Source: an uncultured Lachnospiraceae bacterium (lineage in GTDB: Bacteria; Bacillota; Clostridia; Lachnospirales; Lachnospiraceae). From it: DNA of 64,000 bases. This document shows, piece after piece, positions 7,989 through 16,646 of the stretch. The stretch spans positions 148,569 through 212,568 of the forward strand of contig CAKQYS010000004.1 of the NCBI GenBank assembly GCA_934293375.1, read 5' to 3'. The notes under the pieces are model-generated. The model did not search any database and had not been told where the DNA came from. It saw only the letters and a list, made by a program, of their open reading frames with translations. Every line of letters starts with the position of its first letter. Position 1 is the stretch's first letter. The position numbers and the translations under genes were made by a program.

Positions 7989-9296
7989 GTGTATCGAAAT
8001 GTAGTAGATGATTTTGCCACATGGTTTGAACGCAATTGTCAGGTTCTGCTTGTCAAGGGCGCCAGAGGTGTCGGCAAAACCTGGATGGCGAAAGATTTTG
8101 CTGAGGCATTTTTTAAACGGATCCTGATTGTTGATTTTGAACAGGAATCTGATCTGCGCGGTCTGTTTCAAGGCAACATTGATGCCGATAAAATTGACAG
8201 CAAATTAAAAAGCCGCTTTCGCAGCGGACGACGGGGACAACCTGTTGAAGAAATCCTATTGGATCAGGATACCATGCTGGTTTTTGACGAAATACAGCTG
8301 ATCAGACAGCCGTTACCGGGGATTATGGCTTACGCCATGCAGCGTCCGGATATCCGGATCTGCATGATTGCTTCCTGGATGGGCACGTTTGATGGAGAAG
8401 ATTTCTACGATGATCTATACAGGGTTACGATGTATCCGATGACATTTGAGGAATACCTGACAGCACACAAGGCGCAGGAGTTATGTAAGCACATCGAACG
8501 GCAGAAAATAGAAGTCGTAGATGCCAATATAAAGAAGGAAATCCGCAGATATCTGAATGATTTCATGATAACCGGAGGAATGCCGGCAGTGGTTGCCGAG
8601 ACCGTCCGGACCGGGACACTTTCCAGAGTAGATGCCCTATTAGAGCGTATCACAGCAGAACAACGGGCATTTATCCGACAGATGGTGCCACATGCATTGG
8701 AACGAAAAGTAATCAAAGTGTGGGACAGCCTGCCTGTGCAGCTTGAAAAACCAAATCGCAAGTTCATGTATGGTTATGTGGACGAAAAAGCCCGTGCCAG
8801 AGAATATGAGAGTGCCGTCAACTGGCTGGTAGATGCCGGACTCGTCAGGCAGATCTTTCGTGTATCCCAAGGAGTCTATCCATTAGACGAACATGAGGAT
8901 CGAAAATCCTTTGAGCTCTATCATCTGGATCATGGACTACTCCGTGCCATGTGTGGTGTATGGATGGAAGATATGAAACATCCTTCCAATGTCTATGAGG
9001 TCTTAGGCGGCGTACTGACTGAACAGTATACCATTGCAGAACTCACAATGAATCAGAATGTACATAAGTTATACTTCTGGATTTCCGGAGCAACCGCACG
9101 GGTTGATTTCGTATTTGAAGATGATGGAGAGGTCATTCCGGTTGATGTTCAGTCAAAAGTCCGGAGCAAAGCACAGAGTCTCAAAGTATTTTACAAAAAT
9201 TATAGCAACAGAATGGCGATCAGAATATCGTTGGATGACCTGAATTTCTCAAAAGGAATCCTTAACATTCCTTTATATGGTCTGTGGAATTTCTGA
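7989..9296 (+). CDS. ATP-binding protein of the AAA/DUF4143 family
   Basis: A 435-residue predicted ATPase. Walker A GARGVGKT is at 24-31, Walker B-type MLVFDEIQ near residue 95, and CMIASWMGTF is sensor-like. The C-terminal half has the fold order seen in DUF4143 proteins: MYPMTFEEYL, a helical middle (FMITGGMPAVV), and a nuclease-like end with RVDFVFEDDGEVIPVDVQSK, reminiscent of a PD-(D/E)xK core. The start is a GTG after GAGGAGG with good spacing; an in-frame ATG does not occur nearby. This family is common and accessory in gut Firmicutes; its role is unknown. The thioesterase follows 17 bases on and probably shares the transcript. Confidence 0.85.
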   Translation: MYRNVVDDFATWFERNCQVLLVKGARGVGKTWMAKDFAEAFFKRILIVDFEQESDLRGLFQGNIDADKIDSKLKSRFRSGRRGQPVEEILLDQDTMLVFDEIQLIRQPLPGIMAYAMQRPDIRICMIASWMGTFDGEDFYDDLYRVTMYPMTFEEYLTAHKAQELCKHIERQKIEVVDANIKKEIRRYLNDFMITGGMPAVVAETVRTGTLSRVDALLERITAEQRAFIRQMVPHALERKVIKVWDSLPVQLEKPNRKFMYGYVDEKARAREYESAVNWLVDAGLVRQIFRVSQGVYPLDEHEDRKSFELYHLDHGLLRAMCGVWMEDMKHPSNVYEVLGGVLTEQYTIAELTMNQNVHKLYFWISGATARVDFVFEDDGEVIPVDVQSKVRSKAQSLKVFYKNYSNRMAIRISLDDLNFSKGILNIPLYGLWNF

Positions 9297-9313
9297 TCAG
9301 GACAGGAGATCAT

Positions 9314-9733
9314 ATGCAGGAAGAATTTAAGCAGAAACTCATTCACGAAGTAATTGCACAAAATCCCTTTGCCAAATATCTTGGTGTTGAGGTCGTTGAT
9401 ATTCAGGAGGGCTATGCACTTGGCAGAGTGCATTTTGAACAAAAGCACATGAACCTATATGGCGGTATGCACGGTGGATGCTCCTATGCCCTTGCAGACA
9501 CAATCGGTGGGATTTCCGTACTTACATATGGAAAGTATGTAACCACCGTCAACTCCTCCATGAACTATATGAAGCGGGTGATCGACACTGAATATGTATA
9601 CTGTGAAGCAGAGGTTATACATCACGGCAACCGGATTTCTACCGTCCGTGTCAGGATCCTGAATGATGAAAGAGACATTCTGATGGAGGGCACGATGACC
9701 TACTACGCGCTCCATGCCATAGAGATGCAATAA
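9314..9733 (+). CDS. PaaI-type hotdog thioesterase
   Basis: Predicted acyl-CoA thioesterase of 139 residues. The signature HFEQKHMNLYGGMHGGCSY followed by ALADTIGG fits the 4HBT/PaaI active-site helix (HGG then Asp). VTTVNSSMNYMK and VYCEAEVIHHGNR are the following beta strands. Start ATG 9314 is chosen for the AGGAGA seven bases upstream; an earlier in-frame ATG lies inside the ATPase gene. The substrate is not predictable. Confidence 0.88.
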   Translation: MQEEFKQKLIHEVIAQNPFAKYLGVEVVDIQEGYALGRVHFEQKHMNLYGGMHGGCSYALADTIGGISVLTYGKYVTTVNSSMNYMKRVIDTEYVYCEAEVIHHGNRISTVRVRILNDERDILMEGTMTYYALHAIEMQ

Positions 9734-9763
9734 CTTTCTTCATACCTATTTTATATATATCTG

Positions 9764-9812
9764 TAAAAAAGAAATGCCATCATGACCCCTCGGGTTCACA
9801 ATGGCATTTCTC
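9764..9812 (-). terminator. Bidirectional terminator between thioesterase and Sel1 gene
   Basis: GAAATGCCAT (9771-9780) and ATGGCATTTC (9801-9810) form a 10-bp stem. On the minus strand it is followed by a run of six or more U, making it a good terminator for the convergent gene. It is weaker for the plus-strand gene. Confidence 0.8.
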
Positions 9813-9827
9813 TTATTATTCTATATT

Positions 9828-12551
9828 CTATTCATCCTTTGAGATAGATAACATACCATTCTCGCCTGATGCCATAAGGAAGGTCAATCCAACCTTCTTT
9901 CTGGTTGAGTTCGCATCTGCTACATAGATCTCTCCGGTCTCTACCAATGACTTCGCAATGTTCAGTACAATATCCTTGAACTCTAAAAGTTCTCTCTTGT
10001 CTGTAGAAGTCAGCTTAAACAGATACTGATTCTTGGAACTGATCAACAGAATGCTGTAGGAAAGATTCCGTCCCTTTGTTGTGAGGATGGCAGATCCAAT
10101 CATTCGCGAATTCGCAATGACAATCTCTGCATTATCATCCTGCATATACTCTGTCAGAATCAGCTTATATACCTTGAGGTAATCCTCTTCCTTGCTGGTA
10201 TCTACCGGCATCTCTGCAACCGCAAACTCTGCAATGGAATCTGCAAGTTTGATCGTACCACCCTCATCATTGATCTGAGCTGTACAATTCTTCGGTACAA
10301 GCAAACGGAAGAATTTATTTGCAATTTCCTTCTGATCATCTCCTACCATCGGCAACACCAGATCATTATATGCCATTTCCAGCTTATACATAGCGCTTAA
10401 GGATGCCTCATCACCCTTCTGTGCCTTCTCCTTCAATCTGCCATATAATTCACGGATCTGCAGACTTAAGAACGGAGACAATGCAATCACCTTATCAATT
10501 GCAGGTGCATAGCCCTTTTCTGCAACAGTCAGATACATCTTCAGCATCTCTGTTTTCTCGCCGCCCTTTGCCTCCTTATACTCGATCACTTCATACATAT
10601 ATTCCTTCTCGAAATCTGTATAACCGCCATCCAATGCCTTCTCAAAATATGCAATCGAGCGCTTCTCACCATGATAATCTTCCTTGCGTTCTTCCTGTCT
10701 GTAAATCTTACCAAGCTCATATGCCGCCTGCATAGAACCAAGATCCATCGCCACCCGGAAGGAATGCTCTATATTCTTGTCATTGGCGAGGAAGAATACC
10801 TGATCCTTCTTCTTAATCGCTACATCCAAAGCGGCATTCGCATCACCGGATTCCACAGCCCTCTCCCATGTTTCCACAGTCGTCTGCAGATCTGCATTGC
10901 CCAGTGCCTCAATATCCTTGATATAAGCATCTGCTTCAATAATACCATTCTCCAATGCTCTGCGGAAATAATCCAGCGCAACGCGTCCATCCCGCTTACA
11001 GCTAAGCACACCATAATAATACAGTCTGCCAAGATAAAACGGTACTCTCTTGTGATGCAGTCTGTCAGCCTCTTCGTACCACTGCTTGGCAGAAGCATAC
11101 TCCTTAAGCTGCTGGTCATAAATATTACCGATCAGGAATGCCAGATCCGGATCCTTATTTGCATTAAACAGCTCCTGTGCATAGGTAACCGCCTTCTGGA
11201 TATCACGATATGGACTATCCTCATCAAAATACAACTCAATCAGCAGATAACTTGCCTTCAGACTACCATTATTCAATGCCCGCTTTGCAAACTCCATCGC
11301 AAGCTCATAATCACCCATATAATAATGAAAAACCGCCTCACTGTAATACTGGTTCTCCTTACGGTTGGCACTCTGTTCACTAAGCAGTGTCGGATTCACA
11401 AATGCGAAGGAATTACCAACCTCAAAAATAATCTCTTCATACTGCTCAATAATATCCATGGTCGCACATACACATCGAATACATGCCAGTCTGTTCTGCT
11501 GCTCAAATGCGAATGTCACAATACCCTTCTCTAACTCCTTGTGATAGAAGGTAGCACAGATACCATCTGCATACTCTGTGATATATTCCTGAATGTTCAT
11601 ATCTATATCAAATGCATCATTCAGATAACGCATATACATCTCCAATGTACGCTTGGATTCCTTCGGCTTACTATCATAATCCACATAAATCGCAAAATCC
11701 TTATAGGTACGGCTCGGTGCATAATACTCTTCATCTGTATCTGTATTGATACTCTTCACCCAGTCCTTTGGAAGCTTGTGAATAAAGCCCTCCACCTCGT
11801 TATGTACATAAGTGTATTGATACTGCTGCTTGGATGCCTCAATCACACGGAAATGTGGTTCAATTCCCTTCTCACGGCGTTTCTCCGCAATCTGCGTATA
11901 CAGTGCATCCTTCTCCTCAAACTGAATACTGTCCTCATGGGTATCCTTATATTCTACACGTTCTAACGCAATCTGCGCCCTCTGATCACCCTTATCTGCC
12001 AGCTTCTGATACCACATCTTCGCCTTCTCTAAATCGACCGGAATGATGTAATCACTTTTATTGCCGTGCTCGTCAATTCGATTCAAGCCATTCTCATGAA
12101 TCTCACCAAGCTTCAGATATGCAGCATGCACATCCTTATCAGCAGCCTTTTCATAATAGGTGAGTGCTCTGGCAAAATTCTGGATATCCAGATACATATC
12201 ACCAAGCTTCAAGGCAATCTCCGGCTCCTCCGACAAAGTGTAATATCTTTCAAGATACTTTGCAGATCTCGGAATGTCCTGCGTCACCTTGGCATTGCCG
12301 TATTTTCCTGTCTCATACAGCTCAGACAATAACTTCAGTGCATCACAGCCAAAATCCTTATACTGCGGATCCATGGTACCAATATCTGCCACAGATTCTA
12401 ATGCGGACACTGCCTCTATGGATATACCATGATCGATCAGATCAAGTGCTTTATTAAATTGTAACTCCACATTATTGACTTCCTGGGTCTGCTTGTGTGT
12501 CAACCGACCTATAATTGGAATCTTATCAAGAATAGCCGAAAAACGTCCCAT
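9828..12551 (-). CDS. Large Sel1/TPR-repeat protein
   Basis: A 907-residue protein with no signal peptide. Helical repeats of Sel1/TPR type are scattered through it: AAYLKLGEIHENG, KAKMWYQKLADKGDQRAQIAL, PFYLGRLYYYGVLS with GRVALDYFRRALENG, AAYELGKIYRQEE, and SIAYFEKALDGGYTDFE. The segment around residues 235-390 (YQYTYVHNEVEGFIHKLP to NSFAFVNP) looks like a globular insert, and residues 730-900 another. Likely a scaffold or adaptor; partners unknown. The FliD-like gene ends 41 bases upstream on the same strand, so both may be cotranscribed. Start supported by a purine-rich GAGGGATGGAG. Confidence 0.78.
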   Translation of the reverse strand: MGRFSAILDKIPIIGRLTHKQTQEVNNVELQFNKALDLIDHGISIEAVSALESVADIGTMDPQYKDFGCDALKLLSELYETGKYGNAKVTQDIPRSAKYLERYYTLSEEPEIALKLGDMYLDIQNFARALTYYEKAADKDVHAAYLKLGEIHENGLNRIDEHGNKSDYIIPVDLEKAKMWYQKLADKGDQRAQIALERVEYKDTHEDSIQFEEKDALYTQIAEKRREKGIEPHFRVIEASKQQYQYTYVHNEVEGFIHKLPKDWVKSINTDTDEEYYAPSRTYKDFAIYVDYDSKPKESKRTLEMYMRYLNDAFDIDMNIQEYITEYADGICATFYHKELEKGIVTFAFEQQNRLACIRCVCATMDIIEQYEEIIFEVGNSFAFVNPTLLSEQSANRKENQYYSEAVFHYYMGDYELAMEFAKRALNNGSLKASYLLIELYFDEDSPYRDIQKAVTYAQELFNANKDPDLAFLIGNIYDQQLKEYASAKQWYEEADRLHHKRVPFYLGRLYYYGVLSCKRDGRVALDYFRRALENGIIEADAYIKDIEALGNADLQTTVETWERAVESGDANAALDVAIKKKDQVFFLANDKNIEHSFRVAMDLGSMQAAYELGKIYRQEERKEDYHGEKRSIAYFEKALDGGYTDFEKEYMYEVIEYKEAKGGEKTEMLKMYLTVAEKGYAPAIDKVIALSPFLSLQIRELYGRLKEKAQKGDEASLSAMYKLEMAYNDLVLPMVGDDQKEIANKFFRLLVPKNCTAQINDEGGTIKLADSIAEFAVAEMPVDTSKEEDYLKVYKLILTEYMQDDNAEIVIANSRMIGSAILTTKGRNLSYSILLISSKNQYLFKLTSTDKRELLEFKDIVLNIAKSLVETGEIYVADANSTRKKVGLTFLMASGENGMLSISKDE

Positions 12552-12592
12552 ACTCCATCCCTCTTCTATATAAACTCATAAATAAACATTAA

Positions 12593-13345
12593 CTAAAAAA
12601 TACTGTCATACATAGAGCCAACTGACAACGCATTTACAGCATATGAGCCTGATGCCTTGTAGGTTCCTCTATCGATACTGCTGATCGCATTCGATGCCAG
12701 TCTGCCAAGCTCATCTGCCTGGACCATGATCCGCCCGGCATAGGAACCGGTTCCCTCAAATGCACTCTGCACCTGCTTCATATCAGCTTTTTTGAACACA
12801 TCCTCATCTATGGATAAGGTGTTATCACTCTTAACCGTGATACCAATCTTCTCCAGCATACCTGCATTGGCCTTCGTGGTATTCGTCATATTCAAAGTCT
12901 TGCGGAGCACGGATACTGTGTCTGAATCAATGGTATTCTTCACAACATCGTTATAGCTGTCCACAAAATTCTTGACGGCCTTGTAGATGCCATCCGTATC
13001 ATATGCCTGCGATGTTTTGCCGGTTGCGTCATCTACTACCGTGTCTGTATGAAACACAGATGACGATCCTGTCTTTGACAATACAGAAGCCGCCTCTTTC
13101 AGTGCAGCACTATTCCCCTTTGCGCTTGTCAGCGATACCCTCTCGGTATTCTGTGCTGTCCGCTGCGATGCTGCTGTATTCTTTGCATAATACGACTTCG
13201 CAAGCTTATAATAAGTTCCACGCTTGATCATAGACCAGTCTGATAATAAACCGGTCGACAGTCCGAAGCCGGATGAAGACTTAGACATACTGTTATACAG
13301 ATCATAGCTGCTATTGCGATTGGATATTGAAAATAAATTATTCAT
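12593..13345 (-). CDS. FliD-like (flagellar cap) domain protein
   Basis: 250 residues. The middle and C-terminal part resembles flagellar hook-associated protein 2: GIYKAVKNFVDSYNDVVKNT, LEKIGITVKSDNTLSIDED with VFKKADMKQVQSAFEG, and a serine-rich C-terminus. It lacks the long globular domains and is far shorter than FliD (usually 450-900 residues). The N-terminal 60 residues are Ser/Tyr-rich and low in complexity. Start 13345 is chosen because GGGGAG lies eight bases upstream. No other flagellar gene is in the window; the function is unclear. Confidence 0.65.
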   Translation of the reverse strand: MNNLFSISNRNSSYDLYNSMSKSSSGFGLSTGLLSDWSMIKRGTYYKLAKSYYAKNTAASQRTAQNTERVSLTSAKGNSAALKEAASVLSKTGSSSVFHTDTVVDDATGKTSQAYDTDGIYKAVKNFVDSYNDVVKNTIDSDTVSVLRKTLNMTNTTKANAGMLEKIGITVKSDNTLSIDEDVFKKADMKQVQSAFEGTGSYAGRIMVQADELGRLASNAISSIDRGTYKASGSYAVNALSVGSMYDSIF

Positions 13346-13421
13346 AACGATCGCTCCCCTAACAAACATAATATAGAGCTATACCCTCTCTATTTATAGT
13401 TAGATTTATTGTATCATTAAA

Positions 13422-13676
13422 TTATAATGAACACAAGTATTTTTCAAGTTTTGACACAGCTGCAACCTCGTCCTCTCCGGTTGCTTCCACTGTAACATCT
13501 TCACCCTTCTTGAGTCCCAGACTCATCATACCCATAATACTCTTTGCATTGATTTTTCTGTCCTGTGCTTCCAGATAGATCTTGCTCTCAAACTGGCTTG
13601 CGATCTGCACAAGCATGGCGACTGGTCTCTCCTCCGGATCTGCTGTGATGTTCACTGTCATTTTCTTGCTAATCAT
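13422..13676 (-). CDS. HPr-family protein lacking the phosphocarrier histidine (Crh-like)
   Basis: 84 residues, clearly HPr-like: MLVQIASQFESKIYLEA, then KINAKSIMGMMSLGL. The regulatory Ser46 in KSIMG is present at exactly residue 46. Where HPr has GIHARPA, this protein reads TADPEERPVAM: the segment is two residues shorter and the active histidine is absent. The whole protein has no histidine. It therefore should not accept phosphate from enzyme I but could be phosphorylated on Ser46 by HprK, which is encoded about 4 kb away. It follows whiA and rapZ, as crh does in Bacillus. Start from AAAGGAG before ATG 13676. Confidence 0.88.
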   Translation of the reverse strand: MISKKMTVNITADPEERPVAMLVQIASQFESKIYLEAQDRKINAKSIMGMMSLGLKKGEDVTVEATGEDEVAAVSKLEKYLCSL

Positions 13677-13744
13677 AATACTACTCCTTTCGTGATCTGC
13701 CGGGGAAAATGATCCTGCCGGCACCCATTCATAAAACACTACAT

Positions 13745-14656
13745 TCATCTCAAGTCAGAAGCGATCTGACTCAGCTTCCTTAATCTATGATTCACACCGG
13801 ATTTTGTAACCGGTGGATCTAACATTTCTCCCAGCTCCGCTAACGACGCATCCGGCTCATTCAGGCGTAATTCCGCCATCTGCCGAAGCGGCTTTGGCAG
13901 GTTTCCAAATCCTACCATGCGCTCGATCAGTTGAATATCTTCAATCTGTTTTCTTGAAGCACTTACCGTCTTATTAATATTTGCGGTCTCGCAGTTTACC
14001 CTGCGGTTCACAAGATTTTTTACATCCTTCAGGATCCTGACATTCTCCATCTCCATGAGTGCCAGAGGTGCCCCGATGACATTCAGGAAATCGACTATCA
14101 TCGAACCATCTTTTATGTATACAACATCATATTTTTTACGTTGTACAATCTTGCCCTCTATATCCATATCCTTGAGAATTGCACATGTCTCATTCGCCAT
14201 CCACGGCGATAAAAACACCATCTCCAGGTGATATGCTTTCTCCGGATTATTGATAGAACCACTTGTAAGAAATACACCCTTTAGGAATGCGCGCTTACAA
14301 CATACACGCTGCAACACGATGCTATCCCATCTCAATGCGCCCTCATCCAATACTTTTCTCTTTCGCTTCAGAATATCCTCTGTCAAATGCAAAAGCTTCA
14401 CCGTCTCAAGCACCTTATATACCTGTCTGGATTCTGTAAGTTCTGTAAATCCAAATAAACGCTTATATAATTCAGATACCAATTCCTTAATATCTTCATG
14501 TTCTGTTGAAAATCCAAGCCGGAGTCTTCTCTCGCTGTCAATTGATATTTGTCCAGCTGTGCAGATAAGTGCGGTCAGTAATGCGATCTGGCAGTGCCTT
14601 CCTGCAGGTATATCCGACATCAGTTCCTGCTTTACCTTCATTGAAAAAGACATCAT
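13745..14656 (-). CDS. whiA: DNA-binding protein WhiA
   Basis: 303 residues, standard length. The N-terminal half carries the degenerate LAGLIDADG homing-endonuclease-like fold (CKRAFLKGVFLTSGSINNPEK, YHLEMVF). The C-terminal part carries the helix-turn-helix (MAELRLNEPDASLAELGEML and KSGVNHRLRKL). In Firmicutes WhiA affects cell division and chromosome segregation. It begins two bases after the rapZ stop, so translation may be coupled; AAGGGG precedes the ATG. Confidence 0.97.
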   Translation of the reverse strand: MMSFSMKVKQELMSDIPAGRHCQIALLTALICTAGQISIDSERRLRLGFSTEHEDIKELVSELYKRLFGFTELTESRQVYKVLETVKLLHLTEDILKRKRKVLDEGALRWDSIVLQRVCCKRAFLKGVFLTSGSINNPEKAYHLEMVFLSPWMANETCAILKDMDIEGKIVQRKKYDVVYIKDGSMIVDFLNVIGAPLALMEMENVRILKDVKNLVNRRVNCETANINKTVSASRKQIEDIQLIERMVGFGNLPKPLRQMAELRLNEPDASLAELGEMLDPPVTKSGVNHRLRKLSQIASDLR

Positions 14657-14658
14657 TT

Positions 14659-15531
14659 CTACCCCTTCGTAACCGCATCTTTACCAATATCCCTGTGGAA
14701 ACACTTCGCTGTATATGGAAGTGCCTGCATCTCTCTATGCAGATAATTTGCAACCGTCACAGATCGGTGCTTGCCTCCGGTACAGCCGATTGCGATCACA
14801 AGCTGGTTCTTGCCCTCTTTCATGTAGTTCGGGATCAGAAATGTAATCATATCTGTTAATTTATCTAAGAATTCCTCTGCCTCAGGACAGTTCATGACAT
14901 ACTCCTGTATCACCTCGTCATTACCCGTCAACGGTCTGAGCGACAGATCATAGTATGGATTCGGCAGGAACCTGACATCAAATACCAGGTCTGCATCTCT
15001 TGGAATACCGTATTTGAATCCAAACGACATGGTCGTCACGATAAAACTCTCATAATGCCGGTTCTTCACAAAAATCTTGTCCAATTCCATTTTGAGTTCT
15101 CTCGTCAGCAGGTTGCTCGTATCAATAATAAGATCTGCTTCTTTACGAAGGAACGCAATCTGCTCCATCTCCCTGCGGATTCCATCCTCTATCCGCCCTA
15201 ATCCGGCCAGAGGATGCGTTCTTCTCGTCTCCTTATAGCGCTTCACCAAAACATCCTCGGACGCATCTAAAAACAATATCTCATATGCATATCCCGCACG
15301 CTTGATCTGTGCCAGAACTCCCGGCAGGTCAGAAAGTCCTTTTCCGCTTCGGATATCCAGACCGATTGCAATCTTATCCAACGGAGAATCCTCTGCATTC
15401 GCCAATTCAGCAAACTTCACCATCAACTGTACCGGAAGATTATCCACACAAAAGAACCCTATATCTTCCATCATCTTTAACGCTGTACTTTTTCCTGCTC
15501 CGGACATTCCTGTCACAATCACAAATCGCAT
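14659..15531 (-). CDS. rapZ: RapZ/YvcJ-family nucleotide-binding protein
   Basis: 290 residues. Walker A GMSGAGKST at residues 8-16; LFLDASEDVLVKRYKETRR and HPLAGLGRIEDGI in the kinase-like half; C-terminal GCTGGKHRSV, the conserved phosphate-site motif of the RapZ C-terminal domain. Enterobacterial RapZ controls glmS via small RNAs; Bacillus YvcJ binds nucleotides and its role is less clear. Order murB-rapZ-whiA-HPr is typical of Clostridia, although yvcK, often between rapZ and whiA, is absent here. Confidence 0.95.
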   Translation of the reverse strand: MRFVIVTGMSGAGKSTALKMMEDIGFFCVDNLPVQLMVKFAELANAEDSPLDKIAIGLDIRSGKGLSDLPGVLAQIKRAGYAYEILFLDASEDVLVKRYKETRRTHPLAGLGRIEDGIRREMEQIAFLRKEADLIIDTSNLLTRELKMELDKIFVKNRHYESFIVTTMSFGFKYGIPRDADLVFDVRFLPNPYYDLSLRPLTGNDEVIQEYVMNCPEAEEFLDKLTDMITFLIPNYMKEGKNQLVIAIGCTGGKHRSVTVANYLHREMQALPYTAKCFHRDIGKDAVTKG

Positions 15532-15545
15532 ACAATCACCCTTAT

Positions 15546-16460
15546 CTAAAAGCTGCCTAAAAACTTAACCTCCGGCTCCAGCGTGACACCGGAATTCTCC
15601 TGTACTTTCCTTCTTACATCCTCAACCAAAGTCATAACGTCTGCAGCAGTTGCACCACCTGTATTCACCACAAAACCGCAATGCTTATCTGATACCCTGG
15701 CACCGCCAACCTGATAGCCCCGAAGTCCGGCATCGTCTATCAGCTTACCTGCAAAATATCCCTCTGGACGCTTAAATGTACTGCCCGCACTCGGATATTC
15801 CAGTGGCTGCTTCTCTTTACGGGCTGCTGCCAGTGTTTTCATACAGGATTCTATTTCCTGATGCACTCCCACCCGAAGCTGCAGCCTGACTTCTACTACG
15901 ATCAGATTCTCAGCAGCAATCGCACTGTGCCGGTATCCAAAATCCAGTTGATCAGCCTGCAATGTATAAAATCTGCCATCCTGATCCATCACTGTAACCT
16001 CGGAAACAACATCTTTCATCTCACCGCCATATGCACCTGCATTCATCACAACCGCTCCGCCTACAGTTCCGGGAATCCCGGATGCAAATTCAAGACCGGT
16101 AAGCTCTGCTGCACATGCCATTTTCGCAATCTTTACAAGCAAAGCTCCGGCTCCGGCTGTGATCACCGCCAGATCACCATCGATCTCTATGCTATTCAAT
16201 GTCTGATAAATCTGAATGATCACACCCTCGTATCCTGCATCCGACACCAGAAGATTACTGCCATTTCCAATGATATAAAATGGTACCTGTTCCTGTCTGC
16301 AGACTTGTATCGTCTGTGCAAGCTCATCTCTTGTCCGGGGCATCACCAGATACCTGGCGGCTCCACCGATACGGAATGTTGTGTGCCTGCTCATCGGTTC
16401 ATTGATACATAATGTACCACCATATATATTTTTCAGTCTTTGTCCTATCTGACCTGACAT
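15546..16460 (-). CDS. murB: UDP-N-acetylenolpyruvoylglucosamine reductase
   Basis: FAD-dependent reductase making UDP-N-acetylmuramate for peptidoglycan. 304 residues. FAD domain: PMSRHTTFRIGGAARYLV, IIGNGSNLLVSD, and ASGIPGTVGGAVVMNAGAYG. Substrate-binding C-terminus: YPSAGSTFKRPEG with the catalytic serine, GYQVGGARVSDKHCGFVVN. The ATG at 16460 (MSGQ) is chosen because TGAGGGT precedes it; an ATG six codons earlier has no site. First gene of the murB-rapZ-whiA-HPr cluster. Confidence 0.96.
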   Translation of the reverse strand: MSGQIGQRLKNIYGGTLCINEPMSRHTTFRIGGAARYLVMPRTRDELAQTIQVCRQEQVPFYIIGNGSNLLVSDAGYEGVIIQIYQTLNSIEIDGDLAVITAGAGALLVKIAKMACAAELTGLEFASGIPGTVGGAVVMNAGAYGGEMKDVVSEVTVMDQDGRFYTLQADQLDFGYRHSAIAAENLIVVEVRLQLRVGVHQEIESCMKTLAAARKEKQPLEYPSAGSTFKRPEGYFAGKLIDDAGLRGYQVGGARVSDKHCGFVVNTGGATAADVMTLVEDVRRKVQENSGVTLEPEVKFLGSF

Positions 16461-16553
16461 ATTACCCTCACATTTCACTATTGTGGTTCACGCCATATCA
16501 TATGCCTAACGGCACATTTTCATACTTAGAACAGGCCAAACCTTTTTTATCAT

Positions 16554-16583
16554 ACAATATGCCATAAAAATCTTCAATGTCAA
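16554..16583 (-). promoter_or_regulatory. Promoter of the murB-rapZ-whiA-HPr cluster
   Basis: Minus strand: perfect TTGACA (16578-16583), 18-bp spacer, TATTGT (16554-16559), lying between the glucokinase terminator and murB. The leader would be about 85 nt. Confidence 0.65.
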
Positions 16584-16591
16584 ATGCACAT

Positions 16592-16620
16592 AAAAAAAAG
16601 GGGGAAAATCTTCCCCCTTT
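16592..16620 (-). terminator. Intrinsic terminator of glucokinase
   Basis: AAAGGGGGAAGATTTTCCCCCTTT on the minus strand, followed by a run of T, starting 26 bases after the glucokinase stop. A strong, nearly perfect stem. Confidence 0.9.
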
Positions 16621-16646
16621 GGGCAAATTGCCAATGAATTCCTATT

